Source: Astrocystis sublimbata
Lineage: Eukaryota > Ascomycota > Sordariomycetes > Xylariales > Xylariaceae
Direction: 5' to 3'
Assembly: GCA_022453515.1 (NCBI GenBank)
Contig: JAJNNY010000013.1
Span: 496,001 to 560,000 of the forward strand
Length of the DNA stretch: 64,000 nucleotides
The notes under the pieces are model-generated. The model did no database searches. It worked only from the letters and a program-made list of their open reading frames with translations, and was not told where the DNA came from. A program made the translations under genes and the position numbers. This document shows, piece by piece, positions 55,389-64,000 of the stretch (position 1 is the stretch's first letter; each line of letters opens with the position of its first letter).

Positions 55389-58300
55389 GTTATTGTTTCT
55401 CCTAGGGGATGAGACATACTCCGTTTAATTCGTATATATAATGGGAGGTTGTCAACATTTCGACGCCAATGTACATACCCTTACTTCTTTTGTATATAAT
55501 TCTATTTGGAGAAGAAGAAAAAAGTTATCATGTTGAGCAGTTCATTTGATCATTCTCCAACGTGTGATTCCCCTTCCCCTGCAAATGTACAGGTAACAGA
55601 AGGCATCTATACGCTAGCGGCACTTTTTAGATATTGCCAAGCTTGTCCAGAGCCCATCGCGCCATCCCCGCTGCCAAGACGAATCCCTACCCTTGCCACG
55701 AGCCGTAACATCATCCGATCTGAGGCTTAAATTAGAATGAGATTGTTATTTGCCCCTATGGAACTCATCAATTCGCACAACAGATCTAGTGACCTCGAAA
55801 GCGTCCGATAAAGATAAGTAATGGTATACTTCGAGGTCTATCCCCCATCTAGGTACGTAAGTGGCGTCTTCCTCCGGGCAACCCTCCCGAAAGTCGTTCA
55901 GTAAGCCGAAGTAGCTACTTACTAGGCTGTCCGCCATTGTAGATTCTATTCAGATTCAGGAAGGTTAGGAGTCATTGATCAGCTCTGACAGGTCACTTAG
56001 CGCCACGATTTTGTGAATTCCATTAATTTCCCCAACCTCTACGTACGTAGCATTGTCTCTAGCGTCCGTTTATATCGTATAATCCTCCTGGCGTTCCAAA
56101 TCGCTCCCCCGGTTCGCATTAGCAGATTAGTACAGCACGCCAAGTTGATGGGGCCGTCTACCCGTGCGTAGTAACCTTGGCAAACTTCGGCGCCAAAAGC
56201 GGCCTTTAAACCTTAAGGAGGGTAAGGTTAGTTCTTCGGCTCCCACCCACCTCCGTAGTTCGTGATGCGTTTGATCTGTTCATGTAATGGCCTCGTCGCT
56301 GGTAATGGCTCCGGACCTCCCCACTCGCACCGCCTGAAGCGATTTTGGTGGAGTTGACTGCCCCCCACCACCTGCGCTTTGGCTTCGTCGGAAACTCGCA
56401 TAGGTTTCAAATAAGACCACCATCTCACTTTTTGGCCCACGGTGGTATTTGACATGCGCTTGCCAACATTTGCGCACTTGTGTCGGCTCGATACGTTACT
56501 GAGTTTCTAACTAAACGGTCTAGGCTAGACCCTCTGCGATAGCCATTGACTTGCGCCCAGCTAACGAGCAATAGTCACACTGGAGGTGTGACAACCCCCA
56601 AATATTATTCGCTCATTGCGTTATCCTTTTGTCCTCCCTACATAGGCACTTACCTAAGTAGATGTGTCTCGTGACAAGTGGTCAGCACGCCAATTCTCAC
56701 GCACCACTTGGTACGGGTCTGTTTAAAATCCAATCCTCTTTCCACATCTGGCAATTTGTACATTGGCTCTGCTAATTTTAGTAGCCTACGTGAACGCTTA
56801 TCTTCGAAGTGGCTAACCCCGACGTGGCATACTCGTCTATTACGATTATACGGCCTCGGTATATTACGGCTCACTTTCGCATTATCCACTACTTAAAATA
56901 TTCAACAATGTATTTTCTCGGCGCCACTCCATTTGCCACAACGAAACCAAGCCAAGCCAAGCCAAGGAAAGTTTTTCAACGGCAAGGCGTCAAGTATCGG
57001 GTAGTTGTCCTTCGATTCGCGCACAATCATTGATGGATGATTGAAGGGCCGAGCACGCTGCCCAGCCCATGTAGTCAGATAAGTTTGACACAGTCATATC
57101 GTGGCTTTGGCGGTCGTACGACGCTGTAGAGTGTTTCTATTTGCGCAGAACGACTCTTCCAGGGTGCCAGGATCACTGACTGGCTGGGCACAGCTTGCTT
57201 ACAGCTTAAGTGTGTTGCGACTTGATGCCACAAGTAGGTATGGGCCATCCATAGCGAGCGGCACAGCAATGAGCTGGGCAACCTAATTGTTCCACCAGGC
57301 AAAAATATGCGAGAATTAGTTTGATTACGCTGCAATGCGCCATAACAGCCAAACAGAGTACTGAATCATTGACCCCAGATATCGGTATTCTATATGACTC
57401 TTTGTCCGGTCTACTTTGTACCGGAAATCTTGCACCATCGGCTGTGCCAAGCACGAGGTGATTGGATGTATGTCTGATACTTTACTCCCCATAAGTAAAG
57501 GGACCTCAGAACCCTGGAGATCCACGTGTTCCAAATGTCGTGCAACATCGTTCCACTCAACTGGAAATCTCCTCGTAGTTCAAGACTTGCGCATAAGTCA
57601 GTATTTTCTTAGCACATGCCTGCCTTAGACTAAACAAAATCCCGCTGGCTGCATTGTCAACCACTGACTAATAGGCATTACGATATAAGTACTAACTACG
57701 AGAGTTTCTCCAGTCAATTGCAAGAGTAGCAACATAATTAGCTCGAGACGGGCGCCAAACTGGCAACTCATACTAATTCATATGTAGGTATTCGCGGCAG
57801 TGAAACTCATGATATGGATTGGCAGCTCCACGTCTGGATTGGTCAATGAGATGAAGCTACCCTGAAATGACCTTGGCAATCCGTATGTGTATGTATCCAA
57901 AGGCATGCCATCGTAATGCTCGACATATCTATTTCCTAAATCTAGAAAATACTTCCCTGCCAGATCTCCCTCGCCGCTCAGATCATAGATGGCTCGGATG
58001 GCGCATGCATGGGCCGAACATGAGTTAAGCGACCATTCCAGCATACCTAGCAGCCAAGTGATTCGGTTACAAGACCCTGGGTTTGGATGTCTTGGCATTT
58101 GCGGAACTTCCCAAGCTTCTGCCCAGACCCTAGAAGTGTGATCGAAATAGCCATTTGACCATGTCAACTACCGGTTTAGTGATAGGCATGGCATTCTCAG
58201 CGGAATAAACCGTCATTTAGACGCTGGCCACATCAGTCCGATGTTCCAGACCCTGAGGACGATATGCATCTGGGTGGCACGTACCCTGGAGGTTGGTTGC

Positions 58301-59152
58301 CCTGGGCAGGATGATGGTTACACTAATTTCATTGCTGGCCACGCACGTGGACGCGCTCAATATCGTGGTGGTGAGAAATCAGGCGGCATGAGTGTCGCAT
58401 ACCAGCGATTGATTTTATATATCGAAAGTTGGATACAGACTTGACGTGAGATGCCTTCCGCAAGGGAGTCTCATCAACCACAATCACATCGAACACAACG
58501 ACGACGTTTTCGGCATAAGTCTACGTACGCTTGGCCTTCAGGGAATATCTTGCAATCACATGACAAATGAGGCTGTCGGCTATCGGCTCATGCGCCTTAA
58601 AATACATACTGGAGAAAGCCTATTCGGCCAACACTCCAAGGCCGAACAGCATCGCCAAGTTGACAACGGCACACTCCGTCGAACCAATAGTATCTGTGCG
58701 TATATTGTTCAGCGCCGTCCAATAATCTCGTTTTGTTATTCGCAAGTGGAGTTATAGTTTGTGCCCTCGTGGGCTCACCTCATCCCCTTAAACCCTTGGC
58801 GCTGGGCTGGGCCCTTCTACGCGACATGCGGATGACTGTGGAGATGGGATTCCTACCCAAGATATCTAAAACTGTCGTTTTCATCAGGTTGTGGATCTAG
58901 CAAACGCCAATGAATTACCAGAAAATGCATTATATGGGCATATCGTGGCCGTGGGGTGGTCGTCTTGGGACGGCACATCACATTAATATTCCGGCAGTCC
59001 TTCGCTATCTCAACCGTTTCGATGGCCGATTTCCTTCGCCAGCGTCTGATATAAGGAACTCGCCTTCATTTCTTTTTTGACACCCATTTTTCAAAACTTT
59101 CGCTTCTTTTACATGTTCCAGGGGCGTTTGATATTTTGATATTTTTGCCGCA
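55389..59152. other. Gene-poor region, 3.8 kb
   Basis: No gene is firmly supported. A minus-strand frame at 58167-57778 (129 codons) reads protein-like, for example GEGDLAGKYFLDLGNRYVEH, but matches no family I know and begins directly after a stop codon. A small (CCAAG)n run with slightly imperfect copies is at 56949-56968. Otherwise the region has short frames, AT-rich DNA and no recognisable mobile element. The last ~100 bp is the promoter of the P450. Confidence 0.4.
57778..58167 (-). other. Possible gene fragment, 129 codons, unknown
   Basis: An open frame with natural-looking amino-acid composition and no low complexity. It lacks a convincing ATG start near its 5' end, so it could be an internal or terminal exon, or a decayed remnant. 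No domain recognised. Listed because it is the only sizeable protein-like stretch in this gap. Confidence 0.25.
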
Positions 59153-61065
59153 ATGTCGGCAGCTCCCTTCGCCCCCCTATGGGCGGCTTTCTTGAATAGC
59201 TCACCTGCCACCTTGAGCATTGCGACGTTGGTGGCCGTTCCTCTTGCTATTGTTGTCATAAAATACGTGGTTGACGTGATAAGGTTTCACCATGACCACA
59301 CGTTTGATGAAAATGCCAAGGGTCGGCTCCCACCACTTATTCCTTCTTTCATACCGTTTCTAGGGGCTATCATACAGTTAGCGGTGAATCACAAAAGCCT
59401 CACAGACAAAGTATCGTAAGTGAAATACTAGAACCTCAAGCCAACTGTTTACAACAAAGCTTCTAACGCACTTCACATATAGTTGGTACAAGGGAAAATT
59501 GGCATCGCACAGAATAGTGATCATGGGCTACACATACTATGTTTTCCAAGAGCGGGACACTATTGTGAAGCTCTTCAAGGCCAAAGCCTTGGCTAGTGCT
59601 ATCGATATGTATGAGTATAGCAATACCAATATACTGGGATGCTCGAAAGAGTCGTCGATGGTATACCGAGCCGACAACTCAGGCCCATTCCCGGCACCTC
59701 ATCCGAGAAGCAATGTTCCTCCCCAGAACCGCGTCGACTCTATCACCCACGCACTTGCCTTCCGGGGGTTTACTGGGCCAGGAATGCAGCCAGCGACGCG
59801 CCGGTTCACCAGAGACGTGCCCGTTAGAATTGAGGCACAAGGCATATCTGGAGAGTGGAAAGAATTCCCCGATTTTGCCCAATTCTTCCGGGACAGCATT
59901 GGTCCCTCGTCCATCCAGAGCTTTTTCGGCCCTACTTTATTGCGCCTGCATCCAACTTTTGTCGATAACATTTTCAAGTTCGACAAGATAATGCCACAGT
60001 TCACTCCGGGGCTGCCAAAGGTATTGCTGCCGGAGCAGCACCGTTTCAGGGATTTGATTGCTGGACAGTTGAAGAGCTGGTATCAATACGCGAGGGAGAA
60101 TTTTGATGAGTCGATGATCGACGCGGATGGTGATGGCGATCCGATCTGGGGATCTGCCATGATTCGCAACCGTCAAGAGCACCTTTTGAAGGCCGACAAG
60201 CATGATGACGACGTTCTCTCTCATCTTGATCTTGGACTAGCTTGGGCGTAAGTTGTTTTCTCCTCGTTGCCTCATAAAAATGACTAACACTCGTCCTTTT
60301 CAGTACAATAGGTAACTTAGTGATCTCGGCTATGTTTGGGGCGTATCATATCTTGCAGGACAAGATGCTCTTGAAACGCGTCCGCCACGAGCTGAGAGAC
60401 TATTTGGGCGACCGGTCGATCCACGATATTGACCCGCACCAGCTCGGGAGAGATATCCCTCTTCTCACCTCTATATACGCCGAAGTGATGCGCGTCCATA
60501 TTAAGATCTACTCGGCGTACAGTTCACCACACGAAGATGTCGATCTTGGTAAATGGACACTGCCGAGAGGCGCACTGGCGTTAGTGAACTCGGCGCCGTC
60601 TCACATGGACAAGTCGTTCTGGAACACAAAGAACGGCATGTACCCTGTCGAGACCTTCTGGGCTGACCGATTTATTGTCGACCCCGCGGATCCGGAAAGT
60701 GGTCCCATCAACCCGGAATACCGCGAGTCATTGAAGCTTCCTCAGAAGAAGCGGGATGACATGAAGCCATACTTCTCGTTGGACGGCTGTGAGGGTGCAT
60801 GGGTACCATATGGCGGTAAGTCTTTAATCCTATGTGACTATTGAGTTCGTTACTGACTCTGCTTCAAGGCGGATTTTCTATGTGTCCGGGTCGCTTCATC
60901 GCAAAGGCCTTCATGATATTCACAGCGAGTCTTTTGGCAAATGAGTATGAAGTGGACTTTAGTGAAGAGACGATCGAGATATCCAATTATAGATATGGGA
61001 TGGGCGTCGATGATGTTGGCAAGCCCATACCGTTTCGAATTCGGAAGAGGGCGGTTGTGATCTAA
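59153..61065 (+). CDS. Cytochrome P450 monooxygenase (second)
   Basis: A haem-thiolate oxidase with an N-terminal membrane anchor (SIATLVAVPLAIVVIKYVV, residues ~22-40). Exons 59153-59415, 59483-60247, 60304-60815 and 60869-61065 total 1,737 nt (578 residues). All three introns have strong GTAAGT donors. The K-helix ExxR is E403-V-M-R406, and the PERF-like element is FWADRF. The haem loop GGGFSMCPGRFIAK with axial Cys519 is created by splicing of the last intron. The stretch around SAPSHMDKSFW and a long insert between the PERF region and the haem loop resemble CYP7/CYP8-like fungal P450s. No biosynthetic neighbour lies within several kb, so its role is open. It shows only family-level similarity to the P450 at 27413. 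Confidence 0.93.
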
Positions 61066-61925
61066 CATAGTGTCGTTTGATTTCCTATGTAAAGTGATAC
61101 CTCGTTGCATTTAAATAGCCTGCATATAGTTTAAATCTGATTTCAAAGCAAAAATCTTAATAACAGGTCATTTCAAGTCATGGGTCGTGCAAAATTTCCT
61201 CTGTGAATGACACCGAACTGCTGGCAAGCATTACTTTGGGACTCTTTGATGGGGGATCCTGCATAAACATTTTTTTTCGAGTCGTGCGCTCAACTTCAAT
61301 CGCACCGTCTTCAAGCCCTCCAGCTGAGTGGCAGCTACCTGTCGGATATGGGGTGTCAAAGTTGTGGCTAACGTAGAGCCGGATGCGAAGGTGCTGGATG
61401 CATGGTGCGGCCAAAACTCATATCTTAGTTCAAGCTCAAGACTATAATAGCGACCTAGGGAACTGCTTCGGTGTAAAGTTGCTGAATATCAGAACAAGCC
61501 TTCGACATGTTATCTTCACGACGACCGTAGAACCTGGGCTCTACGCTCGGCTTCCGAGCCACATTCGGTCCAGTCGACCTCTCATCGATGACTATTTCAT
61601 GCGACCACAACGAGACGAACGTTCCCTTCGACAGCCATGAATTCGATTGTGAACATGCGACTTCACAGATCTGCGGCCATGCCTGGAAATCGCGACCAGA
61701 TTGTCGCGCTGGTCGTGGCTCCGACGCTCTGACAATGCATCATCCGCTTTACTCATATCCTTTTGAACAGGCTCGGGTCGCTAAAAGGAATACACTAGGA
61801 TGACCACTGGAGCTTGGTTTCTTTCCGCATTGCGGACTCTCTCTGTGATGACCCGATCCAATTGAGCAATTGTCCCAAGCTATACTCGACGCCAGCCTGG
61901 CCACCCTTTCCTCGCTCGATACAAA
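61066..61925. other. Intergenic region
   Basis: An 860-bp gap between the P450 and the 2EXR gene, whose 3' ends converge here. It may include decayed 3' sequence of the 2EXR gene, since that gene looks short. No additional coding region is supported. Confidence 0.4.
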
Positions 61926-62297
61926 TTAGGCTACCGCATTCCAGTCACCAGGTCCCCAGATAGTCCTTTCGATCTGGTCTCTACGAGGGTGAAACCAAAC
62001 GCCAGGATCATCTGGGTTATCCTCGTCGCGGAAGGCCAAGACGTAGCCTGATTCTTCGACAATGCGACGGGCCTCAAAGCTCACATGGGCGAGAGGCATC
62101 TTCACGTCCGACCGATTCAGCAATTGCATCTTCAGTTTGGCGGATGCCCAAACCAAGGCGTTGAATATGCGAGACTCTGGGAGCGCGAATCGCCATATCA
62201 TCTCACGAATCTCAAGCGGCAGATCGGCGAATGTGAGGCCCGAGGTCGTCGTGTCATTGAGGGGGCCCGAACCTGGTTCATGCTGAGATCCCGACAT
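61926..62297 (-). CDS. 2EXR domain protein, short (possibly truncated)
   Basis: A 123-residue frame with the 2EXR hallmark: FADLPLEIREMIWRFALPES, then a spacer and SFEARRIVEESG, then GVWFHPRRDQIE. These are the N-terminal conserved blocks of a large fungal family of unknown function, many members of which are 200-350 residues. Here the frame stops soon after the third block (WGPGDWN). The missing C-terminal half could not be found downstream in another frame. It may be a genuine short member, a gene with a further exon (a weak donor GTAGCC precedes the stop), or a truncated copy. Confidence 0.7.
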   Translation of the reverse strand: MSGSQHEPGSGPLNDTTTSGLTFADLPLEIREMIWRFALPESRIFNALVWASAKLKMQLLNRSDVKMPLAHVSFEARRIVEESGYVLAFRDEDNPDDPGVWFHPRRDQIERTIWGPGDWNAVA

Positions 62298-63313
62298 TAT
62301 TCACCGCGAAAGATTTCATTCAGCGTAGCGGTCGCATCGCCTGAAATGGTATCTGGACTCAAATACGTTGTACCAGATGTACATGCCGAGCAGCTCGTCG
62401 CAATTCCCTGGCATCATCGGTGGGATGGATTCCTGAGGAGGGCAAATCAAACCTGGAAGGGCCTTCCAAGCTAGGAGTAGGTAGGTATTGCATACCTAAT
62501 TTCGTGTTGACTCGATTTGGTACACGCCTCAATAGGGGAATATAAGCGGCATAGATGAATAATATACCATTAACCAGTATACTAAGCGGAGATTGAGCAG
62601 GAGATAAGGGATGGGGGACCTAGCCGGATGCAGGTGTGACCCGTCGATCGACTTAATAGCGGGTTCCGTAGATCTTGTAAGTCCGGTAGTCCTCCATGAA
62701 TTTCGTATCACAGTATTAGCGACCATAGCCAGCGTCAGCCCCCAACAGTGCTTTCCAGGGCAGACTCACCGAAACCCCAAAATCATCACAACACTCGCGA
62801 CATGACACCCCCAAGTGCATCTAGCAGGTTTGGACACTTCGGATACGGACACATCCCCGCGCTCATCGCAGGCACTTTGATGGCAGTTGGCGGATTTCGC
62901 ACCATTTTTTATGCCCGCCGGTGGCCACGCCATGCTCAAGTTCGGCTTCCCTGAACGCATAGCTGACACGCCTATGAATGGACCTGTATTCGTGGTTGGC
63001 AACGTTCGCACTACTTGCCTCGGAGTCTTGATGCTTCTATTCTATTCGTGCTAACAACATGTCGAGAATCCATGTAGTCGAAATCGATTACTTGCTCAGC
63101 TTGGGAGCCAATCTACCTAGCTATTGACGACACCCAGCGGATGGTGTCTCACTCCGGTCTTATTTCCGATCAAAGTATTAAGCCAACCCTCGAGGTGATA
63201 ATACTACTTGCTCTGAGAACATTAACACTACTCAACAAAGGTTTTATCGTCCTTCAACAACAGTCTTGTGCCCTTGACCCTCAATGATACGATGCATATG
63301 CATTTGCGCCCCA
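62298..63313. other. Intergenic region
   Basis: About 1 kb between the 2EXR gene start and the 3' end of the symporter gene. I see no gene, and the short frames in this gap carry no motif. Confidence 0.4.
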
Positions 63314-64000
63314 TCATAGGGTAAATCTGAAAGAGGGGTGGTGATCACCCATATTCTCGACCTCCTCAGCTGGTCGATGAAGCCTGTGATCTCTTTTCCC
63401 AGCATCACGCGCCCGATTTTCCAACAACAGCCCCACGAACATCACCGTAGCAGCAATTCCGCCAAGCAAAGTCAATGCCAGTGCAGTGCCATACCCTGTC
63501 GGGTATCTTAGGGCCTCACGCTCCAAATATACACTAGTCATTACAGGGCCTGAGATATTGCCAAGCGCCACCTCCATACTAGAGCTGAAAGCGCGTTTCC
63601 AATGCCCGGAGATGTTGTTCGCGAGCCAAGTCAAGGTAAAGGGAATCTGGGGGAATCCACCAATTGCAATCAGAAATAATGCAGCGTACTTGACATCGCG
63701 ACTTAACTTATCCTGGCAAAGGAGTAATGAGAATCCGACAATAGTGACAACAAAGCCGAACATGATGAACCCGTAGCGGTGTCGTGATCGGTCCGAGAGC
63801 CATGATATGAAGAGCATCCAGAAAGCTGCCGCCACAAAGATTGGGACGCTATGAATCTGCGCCTGACGTGCCGTCCAGCCGAACTCAGCGAGAATGGTCG
63901 GTATGAAAAAGGTGATGGACATAGGTGCTCCCCCTAGACCAAAATTCGCCAAAGAGCAGACCCATATCTTCCAGTCACTGAATATGAGCTTGTATGCTTG
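63314..64000 (-). CDS. MFS transporter, anion:cation symporter (allantoate permease-like), 3' part
   Basis: The C-terminal ~228 residues of a plasma-membrane symporter of the Dal5/allantoate permease group (ACS family), which take up organic anions such as allantoate, nicotinate or biotin precursors. The frame is open to the window edge. The visible part starts DWKIWVCSLANFGLGG, contains helices of the second MFS half (e.g. ISWLSDRSRHRYG, the loop with motif-A-like charge pattern) and ends MGDHHPSFRFTL, the typical ACS C terminus. No intron is needed in the visible part. The N-terminal half lies outside the window, so the substrate cannot be judged. Confidence 0.9.
   Translation of the reverse strand, partial: QAYKLIFSDWKIWVCSLANFGLGGAPMSITFFIPTILAEFGWTARQAQIHSVPIFVAAAFWMLFISWLSDRSRHRYGFIMFGFVVTIVGFSLLLCQDKLSRDVKYAALFLIAIGGFPQIPFTLTWLANNISGHWKRAFSSSMEVALGNISGPVMTSVYLEREALRYPTGYGTALALTLLGGIAATVMFVGLLLENRARDAGKRDHRLHRPAEEVENMGDHHPSFRFTL

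Noticed and set aside
1..64000. CRISPR arrays, bacterial operons, rRNA genes
   Set aside because: No spaced direct repeats, no Shine-Dalgarno-organised operons and no rRNA signatures; the DNA is plainly from a eukaryotic fungus.

Overview
The window comes from a filamentous ascomycete (Pezizomycotina). The evidence is many 45-80 nt spliceosomal introns with GTxxGT...CTAAC/CTGAC...AG signals, a Zn2Cys6 regulator, an NRPS-like reductase, a STE3-type pheromone receptor, a NACHT-ankyrin STAND protein and a 2EXR protein. The class (Dothideomycetes, Leotiomycetes or other) cannot be fixed from the sequence alone. I joined exons by hand from splice signals, and for each spliced gene I checked that exon lengths sum to a whole number of codons.

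Left part (1-15 kb): one tRNA-Gly(GCC), gene-poor DNA, then a loose group of four genes. These are two related, intron-rich MFS transporters on the minus strand (3.7-5.3 kb and 11.2-12.9 kb), a Zn2Cys6 transcription factor (minus, 7.3-9.5 kb), and a divergently transcribed 230-residue conserved-looking protein of unknown function (plus, 10.3 kb). The layout resembles a small regulator/transporter module, but no biosynthetic enzyme lies within it. Between 12.9 and 15.0 kb there are coding-like fragments that I could not assemble.

Middle (15-37 kb): a very large fungal STAND protein (about 2,294 residues: NACHT_N, NACHT, about 22 ankyrin repeats, then a different C-terminal repeat). It reads as one protein only if a single T is dropped from a T5 run. 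It is followed by a candidate small specialised-metabolism locus: an adenylation-thiolation-reductase (NRPS-like) enzyme and a cytochrome P450, both on the plus strand. A STE3-like a-factor receptor (minus) is next, then a 1,161-residue MFS transporter with a long disordered N terminus and a long cytoplasmic tail carrying a tandem duplication.

Right part (37-64 kb): the ER-associated ubiquitin ligase Doa10/Ssm4 (minus), and an alanine/serine-rich protein of the fungal group often mislabelled 'transcription factor hoxa13' (plus). After 4.5 kb of gene-poor DNA comes a secreted-looking HD-domain protein, then another 3.8 kb of gene-poor DNA. The window ends with a second cytochrome P450, a short 2EXR protein and the 3' part of an anion:cation symporter-family MFS transporter that runs off the end. 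Two genes (Doa10 and the HD protein) contain introns whose length is a multiple of three and which lack stops. Naive ORF calling would therefore keep 17 and 19 spurious residues.
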